Assembly (NCBI RefSeq): GCF_030246905.1
Contig: NZ_CP126741.1
Location: 1,488,001-1,552,000, forward strand
Direction: 5' to 3'
Origin: Microbacterium sp. zg-Y818
GTDB taxonomy: Bacteria > Actinomycetota > Actinomycetes > Actinomycetales > Microbacteriaceae
DNA: 64,000 bases
Under the pieces are notes generated by a model. The model saw only the letters and a list, made by a program, of their open reading frames with translations. It did not search any database and was not told the DNA's origin. Every line of letters begins with the position of its first letter. Position 1 is the stretch's first letter. The position numbers and the translations under genes are program-made. Positions 40,305 to 48,382 of the stretch are shown here, in pieces.

Positions 40305-41012
40305 TCACCACCAGTGGTTGCTGTTCCAGAAGTCGTACGCCGCGGCCCAGCTGCCGTAGCGGCCGACTGCGTAGCCGTTGCCCCACCTCAGGTTGTCCAC
40401 GGGGTCGTAGCCGTTGCCCGGCACCTTGCTGCACGGGTACGCCTGCACCAGTCCGCACGCACCCGAGGACCGGTTCGTCGCGTTGGGGTTCCATCCGCTC
40501 TCGCGGCCGACGATGTGGTCGACGTATCCCCAGTCGCTCTGCGGGATTCCCGCAGCCGCCATCCACTCGGCGGCGCTGCCGCCTCCGGTGTAGAAAAGCG
40601 GCGCCGCACGTGATGACGACGATGCCGACGAGCCCGTCGCTGCGGGCGGTTCGGGCGTCGGCGTCGGCTTGGGGGTGACGTAGACGCTGTAGCCGCTGCG
40701 CTCGAAGGTGACCGGCTCGGGTGTCGCCTCGCCCCGTCCCCCGGCGAAGGCCTGGGCGTCGCCGATCGACTCGGCGTACAGCGACACCGTTTCGCCGTCC
40801 TTGGCGACCGCCTGGGACAGGGCCCCGCCCATCGGGCCGACGTAGGCACCGACGAATCCGGCGACGGCCAGGCAGGCGAACACGCTCAGCACACCGCGGC
40901 GGCGGGACCATCGCGCCGACTGGGCGGCCCGCGCCGCCCGGCGGGTGCCTCCTGAGGCCAGGACGGCGGTCCGCCCGGGATCCGAAGGGGTCATCGCGTC
41001 GCCGGAAGTCAC
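40305..41012 (-). CDS. Secreted lysozyme-like transglycosylase SLT-domain protein
   Basis: Likely cell wall hydrolase. The 235-residue protein has a basic cytosolic start, one membrane anchor or uncleaved signal (about 41-63), a linker with VTPKPTPTPEPP, and a C-terminal SLT fold (about 145-235). That fold has putative catalytic Glu171 in HIVGRESGWNPNATN, SSGACGLVQAYPCSK (two Cys, likely a disulfide) and DNLRWGNGYAVGRYGSWAAAYDFW. GTG 41012 is the longest start; ATG 40994 is an alternative. TAGACT lies 9 bases upstream of the GTG. No LysM or other wall-binding domain is present. Confidence 0.88.
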   Translation of the reverse strand: MTSGDAMTPSDPGRTAVLASGGTRRAARAAQSARWSRRRGVLSVFACLAVAGFVGAYVGPMGGALSQAVAKDGETVSLYAESIGDAQAFAGGRGEATPEPVTFERSGYSVYVTPKPTPTPEPPAATGSSASSSSRAAPLFYTGGGSAAEWMAAAGIPQSDWGYVDHIVGRESGWNPNATNRSSGACGLVQAYPCSKVPGNGYDPVDNLRWGNGYAVGRYGSWAAAYDFWNSNHWW

Positions 41013-41058
41013 AGTGTCGTGAGTCTATCGGGTCGGTCCATGCGCGGCATCCGGAGCG

Positions 41059-41673
41059 TCAGCCGATCGCGAGCATGACTTCGACCACGGCGTCCAGCAC
41101 CGCGTCGACCTGAGCCTCGCGGTAGCCGCCGCGCTGCATGCGGAACGCGACCGTGCGCACCTGCTCCACAGTCAGCGGCTCCCCCGATTCGAGGTACGAC
41201 GCCAGCTTGTCGGCGACGATGTCGACCTCATCGATGCGGTAGCCGTAACGAAGCGGTCCCACGCGGGCGAACCGGTGCCCGGGCGGGCGGGACAGCCGGT
41301 CGAGGATCTCCTGGCCCAGGTCGCGCGAGCGCCCCACCCATGCTCGCGCGCCGGCGCGCGAGAGCGCCCGCTCACGTTCCCGCGCAGCGAAGGCGTCTTC
41401 GATGCGTCCCAGGGCCGCGTCGACGGCAGCGATGACGTAGCCGTGACGAACGAGCGGGAAACCCGCCCGGCGCACATCGCCGCTGGTGAGCGCCGCGTCG
41501 GCGGCATCCGCCTCGAAGGCCTTGCGCGCCTGTTCGAGGAACGCATCGACGGCGGCCTTGTCGTAGCCCTTTTCGCGTCCGCGGGTCTCGGGGAAGGGCG
41601 GGGCCGCCTGAGGCTCCGCGGGGTCGGTGGCGGTGTCGCTGGCGGCGTCTGTGCCGGCGTCGGAGAGCGTCAT
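41059..41673 (-). CDS. Protein with four DivIVA-like (DivI1A) motifs
   Basis: A 204-residue soluble protein with no membrane helix. Four copies of a G-Y-x4-V-D-x2-L motif occur: KGYDKAAVDAFLEQAR (35-50), HGYVIAAVDAALGRI (77-91), YGYRIDEVDIVADKL (143-157) and GGYREAQVDAVLDAV (182-196). Two are preceded by an LT-x3-VR stretch. This short motif is the membrane-binding N-terminal motif of DivIVA/Wag31 proteins, but the long coiled coil is missing. It overlaps the cdsA stop by four bases (ATGA), so it is made together with a phospholipid enzyme. Function unknown. Confidence 0.75.
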   Translation of the reverse strand: MTLSDAGTDAASDTATDPAEPQAAPPFPETRGREKGYDKAAVDAFLEQARKAFEADAADAALTSGDVRRAGFPLVRHGYVIAAVDAALGRIEDAFAARERERALSRAGARAWVGRSRDLGQEILDRLSRPPGHRFARVGPLRYGYRIDEVDIVADKLASYLESGEPLTVEQVRTVAFRMQRGGYREAQVDAVLDAVVEVMLAIG

Positions 41674-42695
41674 GCCACCACCAGGGGGAAGAACGCGAAG
41701 TACAGACCGAGCGCGGGCACCGTGGACGGCAGGATCGAATCCAGCCGGTCGAGCACGCCGCCGTGGCCGGGAAGCCACGAGCTCATGTCCTTGATGCCGA
41801 GGTCGCGTTTGATCATGGACTCGCCGAGGTCGCCGAGCGTCGCGGTGGCGAGGATCGCCAGCCCGAGGATGAGACCAGCCCACCACGGCACCTGAAGCAG
41901 GAAGATGCCGAACAGCACGCCGGATGCCACCGCGGCCAGCACAGCGCCGCCGAAGCCCTCCCAGGTCTTCTTGGGGCTGATGCGAGGCGCCATCGGGTGC
42001 TTTCCGAACATGAGGCCGAACGCGTAGGCGCCCGTGTCGGCAGCGACGGCGGTGCCGATCATGGCCAGCACCCACCACTCCCCCTGCTCCTGGCGCAGCA
42101 GGATCAGCAGCAGGCTCCCGAGGAAGCCGACATAGAGCTGGATGAAGCCGGCGATCAGCGTGTCTGAAAGCACGTCACCGTAGGTGCGAGCGTCGTCCGA
42201 GGCCATCTGTGCGACCAGGCGCCACACGATGACGAACGCGACCGCGGCGAAGGCGACCGCCCAGTGCGTCCAATAGTCCAGGAAGTACCCCGACAGCACG
42301 AGCGCGAGCGCGGCCACGACCTGCGGCACGAGGTCGACACGACGCCCGGCCAGTTGCAGCGCGCGCCCGAACTCCCACACCCCGAGCACGGCCACCGGCA
42401 CCGCGAAGATGAGGAAGATCTCCTTGAAGAACATCAGCGATCCGATGACCACGACTCCCAAGGCGAGACCGATCAGGGTCGCCACGATGAGGTCGCGGCC
42501 GGTGCGCTCCTTGATCTTCTCGTTGGCGACGTCGAAGTCCGCGCGTGCCCGCTCGACCTGCTGCTCGAACTCCGAACGTGCCGCGCGCAGATGCGTCGTG
42601 AACTCCGCGGCAGGGTCCGCGGAAGGCCGGCGGGCCTCCGAGCGCCGCAGGGGTGCTTCGGGCGGGCCCTCCGGGTCGTCGGACGGGTCGGTCAT
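41670..42695 (-). CDS. cdsA: Phosphatidate cytidylyltransferase
   Basis: Makes CDP-diacylglycerol, the precursor of phosphatidylglycerol, cardiolipin and phosphatidylinositol. The 341-residue membrane protein has a charged coiled N-terminal extension (1-65), about eight hydrophobic helices from residue 68 on, and the C-terminal CDP-DAG synthase signature: GDLGESMIKRDLGIKDMSSW followed by LPGHGGVLDRLDS. The N-terminal extension is longer than in E. coli, as in other actinobacteria. It lies 7 bases after frr. Confidence 0.95.
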   Translation of the reverse strand: MTDPSDDPEGPPEAPLRRSEARRPSADPAAEFTTHLRAARSEFEQQVERARADFDVANEKIKERTGRDLIVATLIGLALGVVVIGSLMFFKEIFLIFAVPVAVLGVWEFGRALQLAGRRVDLVPQVVAALALVLSGYFLDYWTHWAVAFAAVAFVIVWRLVAQMASDDARTYGDVLSDTLIAGFIQLYVGFLGSLLLILLRQEQGEWWVLAMIGTAVAADTGAYAFGLMFGKHPMAPRISPKKTWEGFGGAVLAAVASGVLFGIFLLQVPWWAGLILGLAILATATLGDLGESMIKRDLGIKDMSSWLPGHGGVLDRLDSILPSTVPALGLYFAFFPLVVA

Positions 42696-42702
42696 CGTGG
42701 CC

Positions 42703-43257
42703 TCAGACTTCGAGCAGCTCGGTCTCTTTGCGCTTCAGCGCCTCGTCGATGGCGTCGACGTGGGCGCGGGTGAGGGCGTCGAGTTCCTTCTCGGCGCGAG
42801 CGAGGTCATCTTCGCCCACGTCGCTCTTGAGGGCGTCGAGGTCGTCCTTCGCCTTGCGGCGCAGGCCCCGGATGTGCACCTTGTGGTCCTCGGCCTTGTT
42901 GCGCACGAGCTTGACGTACTCCTTGCGCCGCTCCTGCGTCAGCTCGGGCATGGTGACACGCACGATGGTGCCGTCGTTCGACGGATTCGCGCCGAGGTTC
43001 GGCGTGTCGCGGATGGCCTGTTCGATGGCCTTCAGCGCCGACTTGTCGTAAGGGGTCACGACGAGAGTGCGCGCCTCGGTGTTGTTGAGCGAGGCCAGCT
43101 GGGCGAGCGGGGTGGGGGTGCCGTAGTAGTCCACGAGGATCTTCTGAAACAGCTGCGGGTTGGCGCGCCCGGTGCGGACGGTGGCGAAGTCATCCTTCGC
43201 AGCCTCCACGGCGCGGTCCATGCGTGTTCCGGCATCGGCCAGCACATCGGCGATCAC
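42703..43257 (-). CDS. frr: Ribosome recycling factor
   Basis: Splits post-termination ribosomes together with EF-G. The 184-residue protein has the long three-helix bundle and the inserted beta domain: [44 protein letters not shown], then [30 protein letters not shown] 43257 is chosen because GGAG lies 6 bases upstream and the length becomes the standard 184-185 residues; GTG 43263 would abut that site. A TAGACT hexamer lies at 43289-43294. Confidence 0.97.
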   Translation of the reverse strand: MIADVLADAGTRMDRAVEAAKDDFATVRTGRANPQLFQKILVDYYGTPTPLAQLASLNNTEARTLVVTPYDKSALKAIEQAIRDTPNLGANPSNDGTIVRVTMPELTQERRKEYVKLVRNKAEDHKVHIRGLRRKAKDDLDALKSDVGEDDLARAEKELDALTRAHVDAIDEALKRKETELLEV

Positions 43258-43321
43258 GGTCACTCCATTCGTCGGTACAAGTCGTTCAAGTCTAGTTGAG
43301 GCCGGTGGGCCCCCACGGGCG

Positions 43322-44041
43322 CTACGCCGTGACCAGGGTGCCGATCTGCTCACCCAGCAGCGCGCGCGTGACGTTGCCGGCAGGCTCCATGCCGAAGACC
43401 CGCATGTCGATGCGGTTGTCCATGCACAGGCTGAACGCCGTGGAGTCGACGACCTTGAGACCCTGCTGAAGGGCGTCGTTGTACGTCACGCGCTCGAGCC
43501 TGGTGGCCGTGGCATCCACGCGCGGGTCGGCGGTGTAGACGCCGTCCACGCCGTTCTTGGCCATGAGCACCTCGTTCGCGCCGATCTCCAGCGCGCGCTG
43601 GGCGGCGACGGTGTCGGTCGAGAAGTACGGCAGACCGGCGCCCGCGCCGAAGATCACGACGCGACCCTTCTCCATGTGACGCTCCGCGCGCCGCGGGATG
43701 TACGGCTCGGCGACCTGGGTCATCGAGATGGCCGACTGCACCCGTGTGGCTGCCCCCGCCTGCTCGAGGAAGTCCTGCAGGGCCAGCGCGTTCATGACCG
43801 TGCCGAGCATGCCCATGTAGTCGGCACGCCCCCGGTCCATGCCGCGCAGGCTGAGCTCTGCCCCGCGGAAGAAATTGCCCCCGCCCACCACGATGGCGAC
43901 CTCTACGCGGTCGACCGCCGCGGCGATCTCGCGTGCGATCTGGCTGACGATGTCGGGATTGACGCCGAGCTGGCCACCCCCGAACGCTTCGCCGGACAGC
44001 TTCAGCAGGACGCGCCGGCGTCCGGTGGCCTCATCGATCAC
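43322..44041 (-). CDS. pyrH: UMP kinase
   Basis: Phosphorylates UMP to UDP in pyrimidine synthesis. The 239-residue product has the amino acid kinase fold: [15 protein letters not shown] at the start, [13 protein letters not shown], the [22 protein letters not shown] helix, and [41 protein letters not shown] 44041 is preceded by AGAGGA at 44048-44053; the in-frame ATG at 44056 lies upstream of that site. A TAAGTT hexamer at 44065-44070 may be its -10, next to the tsf terminator. Confidence 0.97.
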   Translation of the reverse strand: MIDEATGRRRVLLKLSGEAFGGGQLGVNPDIVSQIAREIAAAVDRVEVAIVVGGGNFFRGAELSLRGMDRGRADYMGMLGTVMNALALQDFLEQAGAATRVQSAISMTQVAEPYIPRRAERHMEKGRVVIFGAGAGLPYFSTDTVAAQRALEIGANEVLMAKNGVDGVYTADPRVDATATRLERVTYNDALQQGLKVVDSTAFSLCMDNRIDMRVFGMEPAGNVTRALLGEQIGTLVTA

Positions 44042-44084
44042 GTGTGATCCTCTCATCTGGGTACAACTTAGCGTCGGGCATGGG

Positions 44085-44116
44085 AAAGGCCCGCACCGGC
44101 AGCGATGCGGGCCTTT
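44085..44116 (-). terminator. tsf terminator hairpin
   Basis: AAAGGCCCGCA and TGCGGGCCTTT form a perfect 11-bp stem with a 10-base loop, starting 9 bases after the tsf stop. It ends in a short T-run on the minus strand. Confidence 0.85.
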
Positions 44117-44124
44117 CGCGGTGC

Positions 44125-44952
44125 TTACGCGCCGACCTTGAAGCGGGCGAAGTCCGTGACCGTGATGCCGGCGTCCTTGGCGACCTGGGCGACGGACAGC
44201 TTGTTGTCCTTCGCGTAGTCCTGGTCGAGCAGGGCGACCTGCTTGAAGAACGCGTTGACGCGACCCTCGACGATCTTCGGAAGGGCAGCTTCGGGCTTGC
44301 CCTCGTTGCGGGAGATCTCGGTGACGATCTCACGCTCCTTCTCGACCTCGGCGGTCGGGACGTCCTCACGCGAGAGGTAGGTGGGGTTCGCGAACGAGAT
44401 GTGCTGCGCAATGCTGCGCGCGGTCTCGGCGTCATCACCCGAGTAGGCGACCACGACGCCGATCTGCGGCGGCAGGTCCTTGCTGGTCTTGTGCAGGTAG
44501 ATCTCGAAGTTGTCGCCGGTGAGCGTGCGCACGCGGCGCAGCTCCACCTTCTCGCCGATGATGGCGGCCTCGTCGTCGATGAGCTGTGCGACGGTCTGAC
44601 CGTTCGCGTCAGCGGCCAGAGCGGCCTCGACGGAGTCCGCGGCGACAGCGGCGGCGGCGTCGGCCACCTTGTCGGCCAGCGCGATGAACCGGTCGTTCTT
44701 GGCGACGAAGTCGGTCTCGGTGTTCAGCTCGATCAGGGTGACCTTGCCGTCCTGCTCACGCGCGACGACGAGTCCCTCGCTGGTGGAGCGGTCCGCACGC
44801 TTCGCGTTGCCCTTCGCGCCCTTGAGGCGGAGGATCTCGACAGCCTTCTCGAGGTCGCCGTCAGCTTCCTCCAGCGCCTTCTTGGTGTCGACCATGCCTG
44901 TGCCGAGCTGCTCGCGCAGCGCCTTGATGTCGGCGATGGTGAAGTTTGCCAT
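44125..44952 (-). CDS. tsf: Elongation factor Ts
   Basis: Nucleotide exchange factor for EF-Tu. The 275-residue protein has the UBA-like N-terminus ([45 protein letters not shown]), the [10 protein letters not shown] core motif and two dimerisation subdomains. It lies in the rpsB-tsf unit and is separated from rpsB by an 84-base gap with a 13-bp hairpin. AGGAG at 44964-44968 is the likely ribosome binding site. Confidence 0.98.
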   Translation of the reverse strand: MANFTIADIKALREQLGTGMVDTKKALEEADGDLEKAVEILRLKGAKGNAKRADRSTSEGLVVAREQDGKVTLIELNTETDFVAKNDRFIALADKVADAAAAVAADSVEAALAADANGQTVAQLIDDEAAIIGEKVELRRVRTLTGDNFEIYLHKTSKDLPPQIGVVVAYSGDDAETARSIAQHISFANPTYLSREDVPTAEVEKEREIVTEISRNEGKPEAALPKIVEGRVNAFFKQVALLDQDYAKDNKLSVAQVAKDAGITVTDFARFKVGA

Positions 44953-44991
44953 GGGTACTGGCTCCTAGGTTCGTGGGATGACTGCGGGGAT

Positions 44992-45022
44992 GCCGGGGTG
45001 GGCGCACTGCGCCCACCCCGGC
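44992..45022 (-). terminator. Hairpin between rpsB and tsf (attenuator or terminator)
   Basis: GCCGGGGTGGGCG and CGCCCACCCCGGC pair as a perfect 13-bp stem around CACTG, 15 bases after the rpsB stop. It probably lowers read-through from rpsB into tsf. Confidence 0.7.
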
Positions 45023-45036
45023 CTGATCCGTGCTGT

Positions 45037-45972
45037 TTACTCGGCGTTGGCGGCTTCGGCGGCTTCGGCGCCCTCGGCGTCCGCAGCGGACTCCGTGGCG
45101 GCTTCGCCCTCGATGGCCTGCTCGTCAGCGACGATCTCGCTGACCTCGGCCTGCGCCTCCGCCTCATCCGCGACCTTCTCGGTCGCAGCGGAGGACTGCT
45201 CGGGCGCGCTCTGCTCGAGCAGCTCGCGCTCCCACTCGGCCAGGGGCTCGGCGGGGGCCTCGGCCTCGCCGGCGGCGGGCTGGTGACGCTGGATGAGGCC
45301 CTCGGCCGCAGCGTCGGCGATCACGCGGGTAAGCAGGCCCACGGCGCGGATCGCGTCGTCGTTGCCGGGAATCGGGTACTGGAACTCGTCCGGGTCGGCG
45401 TTGGTGTCAAGGATGCCGATGACGGGGATGCCGAGCTTCTTGGCCTCGTCGATGGCGAGGTGCTCGCGCTTGGCGTCGACGACCCAGATGGCCGACGGGG
45501 TCTTCTGCAGGTTGCGGATACCACCGAGCGACTTGTGCAGCTTGTCGAGCTCGCGCTTCTTGAGCAGCAGCTCCTTCTTGGTGAAGCCGCTGTTGGCCGG
45601 GGTCTCGTAGTCGAGCTCCTCGAGCTCCTTCATGCGGGCCAGACGCTTGGAGATGGTGGTGAAGTTGGTCAGCAGACCACCGAGCCAGCGCTGGTTGACG
45701 TAGGGCTGGCCCACGCGGGTCGCCTGCTCGGCGATGATCTCCTGAGCCTGCTTCTTGGTGCCGACGAAGAGGATGGTGCCGCCGTGGGCGACGGTCTCCT
45801 TGACGAACTCGTACGCCTTGTCGATGTACCCGAGCGACTGCTGCAGGTCGATGATGTGGATGCCGCTGCGCTCGGTGAGGATGAAGCGCTTGACTTTCGG
45901 GTTCCACCGGCGGGTCTGGTGTCCGAAGTGGACGCCGCTGTCGAGCAGCTGGCGAATGGTGACGACGGCCAT
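45037..45972 (-). CDS. rpsB: 30S ribosomal protein S2
   Basis: Small-subunit ribosomal protein. The 311-residue product begins [31 protein letters not shown] and has the S2 signatures [21 protein letters not shown] and [28 protein letters not shown]. An acidic Ala/Glu tail of about 75 residues follows the conserved part, longer than in E. coli but usual in actinobacteria. The ribosome binding site AGGAG lies just upstream. It is preceded by a leader of about 200 bases. Confidence 0.98.
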   Translation of the reverse strand: MAVVTIRQLLDSGVHFGHQTRRWNPKVKRFILTERSGIHIIDLQQSLGYIDKAYEFVKETVAHGGTILFVGTKKQAQEIIAEQATRVGQPYVNQRWLGGLLTNFTTISKRLARMKELEELDYETPANSGFTKKELLLKKRELDKLHKSLGGIRNLQKTPSAIWVVDAKREHLAIDEAKKLGIPVIGILDTNADPDEFQYPIPGNDDAIRAVGLLTRVIADAAAEGLIQRHQPAAGEAEAPAEPLAEWERELLEQSAPEQSSAATEKVADEAEAQAEVSEIVADEQAIEGEAATESAADAEGAEAAEAANAE

Positions 45973-46182
45973 GGCCGTTCTCCTGTTCTCGGCGCGATGC
46001 GCCGTTGTTTCGGTTGTCCACGCCTGGTCGAATGACCGGCGAGCCTGGTGCCCGGCGCACACCCGCAACCCGCGGATGCGGGATGACCTGGGGTGTGGAT
46101 GCCGCGTCGCAGTCGCCGGAGCGAACGCTGTGCTGTGGGCACGCGGAGTCACCCCGCCGAGGCGAGGTGCAGTGTCATCTTA
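45973..46182 (-). promoter_or_regulatory. rpsB promoter and long leader
   Basis: The 309 bases between rpsB and the divergent M23 gene contain no gene. TAAGAT at 46177-46182 (minus strand), preceded by TG one base upstream (extended -10), is the best promoter. It would give a leader of nearly 200 bases. The leader holds CCCGC-GGAT-GCGGG at 46071-46084 and other GC-rich inverted segments. Such leaders in other bacteria are bound by S2 for feedback; here this is inference. Confidence 0.5.
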
Positions 46183-46281
46183 TCAGCCGCCGACTCCTCC
46201 CCCTCTCACCGATGTGGGAAGTTCTCCGCATCCGGCCTCGTTCGGGCCGCGGCGGCGGGCCGGGCTGCGGAGCATGGGGAG

Positions 46282-47028
46282 ATGATCCGCCGTCACCACG
46301 TCACGTCCGCCGCGCTCCTGGTCGCCGTCGCGCTGATCTCCCTTGCCCCCGGGGCGGCCACGGCGGCCGGGAGCGGCATCGGGTCGGGCGCGCGGGCTGC
46401 TGGGACGGGCGAGGCCGGCGAGGCTGGCGCTATCACCGGCGTGCCCTGGACGTGGCCGCAGCCCGGCGCGCGGGTCGAGACGCCGTTCGCAGCGCCGGCG
46501 CACCGGTATGGCCCCGGCCACCGCGGCATGGACCTCGCCGGCGGGGGCACCGCGGCTGTGGTCGCCCCCGCGGACGGCGTCATCGCGTTCTCGGGGACCG
46601 TCGCGGGGCGCCCGCTGTTGACGATCGACCACGGCAACGGCCTTGTGACGACTTTCGAGCCCGTGAGCCCGCAGGTCGACGCCGGCAGGCCGGTCGCGCG
46701 CGGCGAGCAGGTGGGAACACTGTCCACCGGCGGACACACCCGTTCCGGCGCATTGCACGTGGGCGTCCGCCGCGACGGCGAGTACATCAACCCGATGGTG
46801 CTGTTCGGCTCCCTACCGCGAGCGGTGCTGCTGCCGTGCTGTCAGCGGTCGATGGCGATGACGTTGCGGTCTCCGGAGTCGGTGACCTCGCCGAGCGCGC
46901 CGGCATCCACTTCGTTGTCGTTGCCGTTCACCGTGACGGCTCCCACTTCGCCGCGCACGTCGACCTCGTTGCGGTCGCCGGCGAGTTCCAGCGACCCCAC
47001 CGACGTCGCTTCGAAGTCGTTGTCCTGA
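46282..47028 (+). CDS. M23-family peptidoglycan endopeptidase-like protein with unusual 3' extension
   Basis: A secreted protein with signal peptide (1-29, cleaved near ATAAG), then a LytM/M23 domain: HxxxD motif with His80 and Asp84 (GPGHRGMDLAG), a beta core (VVAPADGVIAFSGTVAGRPLLTIDHGNGLVTTFEPVSP), and His159 in SGALHVGVR. The usual HxH pair is ALH here, so the general-base histidine is Ala157 and peptidase activity is doubtful. Homologous domains end near PRAVLLPCC (residue 187), but no stop occurs and the frame runs 61 codons into the antisense of the next gene. The real end may be nearer 46845. Confidence 0.75.
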   Translation: MIRRHHVTSAALLVAVALISLAPGAATAAGSGIGSGARAAGTGEAGEAGAITGVPWTWPQPGARVETPFAAPAHRYGPGHRGMDLAGGGTAAVVAPADGVIAFSGTVAGRPLLTIDHGNGLVTTFEPVSPQVDAGRPVARGEQVGTLSTGGHTRSGALHVGVRRDGEYINPMVLFGSLPRAVLLPCCQRSMAMTLRSPESVTSPSAPASTSLSLPFTVTAPTSPRTSTSLRSPASSSDPTDVASKSLS

Positions 47029-47393
47029 CCGGCCACACGCACACTCGTCACGTCGCCCGCCTCGACGTCATGGCGGTCGCCCTCCACGACCAGCTCGGTC
47101 ACCACTGCCGCGGTGAGGTCGATCTCGACCTCAGAGCCACTGACCGTCACCTGCGGGCAATCGCCCGTCAGCCGCAGGTCCCGTCCGGCCGACACCGTGA
47201 CCGCCAGCCCGTCGCAGTCGCCGTCGGGCGCTGGGGTGGCGGCGTCTGCCGATGCACTGGGGGCGGGTGCGACGCTGGATGGCCGCACCGTCACCGCCGG
47301 CTGAGCGCCGTCGGTGTCGATGGGACTGCAGGCGGCGAGGGAGAGCGCGACCGCGGCGGCGGCGATGGCCAGGGAGAGAGCGCGACGAGACAT
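46842..47393 (-). CDS. DUF3060-type beta-helix lipoprotein
   Basis: A 183-residue exported lipoprotein: signal sequence with lipobox LSLAAC (Cys22), a Pro/Ala/Ser linker, then a repeat domain with periodic GDRHDVEAG, GQDNDFEATSV, GDRNEVDVRG, GNDNEVDAG and GDRNVI, as in the DUF3060 family and related right-handed helices. Role unknown, probably at the outer membrane face. ATG 47393 lies 6 bases after TACCGT and next to GGAGG. The end overlaps the M23 frame by 187 bases. Confidence 0.8.
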   Translation of the reverse strand: MSRRALSLAIAAAAVALSLAACSPIDTDGAQPAVTVRPSSVAPAPSASADAATPAPDGDCDGLAVTVSAGRDLRLTGDCPQVTVSGSEVEIDLTAAVVTELVVEGDRHDVEAGDVTSVRVAGQDNDFEATSVGSLELAGDRNEVDVRGEVGAVTVNGNDNEVDAGALGEVTDSGDRNVIAIDR

Positions 47394-47431
47394 TCCTCCA
47401 CGGTAGGCGGCCGTCTGAGGGACCACCACCC

Positions 47432-48334
47432 TCACGCCCGGGGGTGGGCCAGGCGGTACGCTGCCGCCAGTCGCTCCCCGGAAACATGGGTGTAGATCTG
47501 CGTGGTGCCGAGGCTCGCGTGGCCGAGCATCTCCTGCACGGCGCGCAGGTCGGCGCCGCCGTCGAGAAGGTGCGTCGCGGCAGAGTGTCGCAGCGCGTGG
47601 GGCCCCACCGTCTCGGCGCCCACGAGCGGGGCGACCTCTCGCGCGACGAGATCGTAGACGGCTCGCGGTCCGATGCGAGCGCCGCGCAGCCCCAGGAACA
47701 CCGCCGAGGTGGCCGCGTCGGCGCGGGCGGCCAGCGCCGGGCGCCCGCGCACCAAATAGGCATCCAGTGCGCGGGCTGCCGGTGCACCGAACGGGACGAC
47801 TCGCTCTTTGGATCCCTTGCCGAGCACGCGGACCGTGGCCGACGCCGGGTCGAGGTCACCGAGATCCACGCCGCACAGTTCCGACACCCGTAGGCCGGCG
47901 CCGTAGAGAAGCTCCAGCATGGCGGCATCCCGAAGGTCGCGCGGGTCGCCCTCCGCGGCACGGCCCCGTAGGTCGTCCAGTACCGCGCCGAGGGCTTCGG
48001 CCGAAGCGACGCGCGGAAGCGTACGGCCCCGCTTGGGTGCGACCAGACGCAGGCTGGGGTCGACGGCGACGTGACCGTACTCGGTGGCCCACGAGAAGAA
48101 CCCCCGCGCGGCGGCGGTGCGGCGGGCGAGTGTGGTGCGCGCATCGCCGCGCTTGGTGGCCTGCCACAGCCACGAGCGCAGCGCCTCGAGGTCGACGTCG
48201 CCGAGCGGGCCGTCGCCGACAGCCGCGGTCATGTCGGCGAGATCCGACCGGTAGGCGCGCACGGTTGAGGGCGACAGCCGGCGTACATCGACGAGGTGGC
48301 GTACGTACCGCTCGATCGCCTCGGACACCTGCAT
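47432..48334 (-). CDS. xerC: Tyrosine recombinase
   Basis: Resolves chromosome dimers at dif together with XerD. The 300-residue product has the SAM-like N domain ([32 protein letters not shown]) and the full catalytic set Arg149 (GLRVSEL), Lys173 (LGKGSKER), His246 and Arg249 ([12 protein letters not shown]), His272 ([16 protein letters not shown]) and nucleophile Tyr281. The place downstream of dprA is the usual actinobacterial locus, which supports XerC rather than a phage integrase. Confidence 0.95.
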   Translation of the reverse strand: MQVSEAIERYVRHLVDVRRLSPSTVRAYRSDLADMTAAVGDGPLGDVDLEALRSWLWQATKRGDARTTLARRTAAARGFFSWATEYGHVAVDPSLRLVAPKRGRTLPRVASAEALGAVLDDLRGRAAEGDPRDLRDAAMLELLYGAGLRVSELCGVDLGDLDPASATVRVLGKGSKERVVPFGAPAARALDAYLVRGRPALAARADAATSAVFLGLRGARIGPRAVYDLVAREVAPLVGAETVGPHALRHSAATHLLDGGADLRAVQEMLGHASLGTTQIYTHVSGERLAAAYRLAHPRA

Positions 48335-48382
48335 GAGACAAGGATGCCGCGTCCGGCTCTTCCTCCCCCGCCGACGCACCGG

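Noticed and set aside
41059..42078. Longer 339-codon reading of the DivIVA-motif gene
   Set aside because: The upstream part is antisense-like sequence inside cdsA; the ATGA overlap at 41670-41673 gives the natural start.
47432..48334. Tyrosine recombinase considered as a phage or integron integrase
   Set aside because: Position after dprA, normal length and intact XerC motifs, and no phage genes or attachment repeats nearby.
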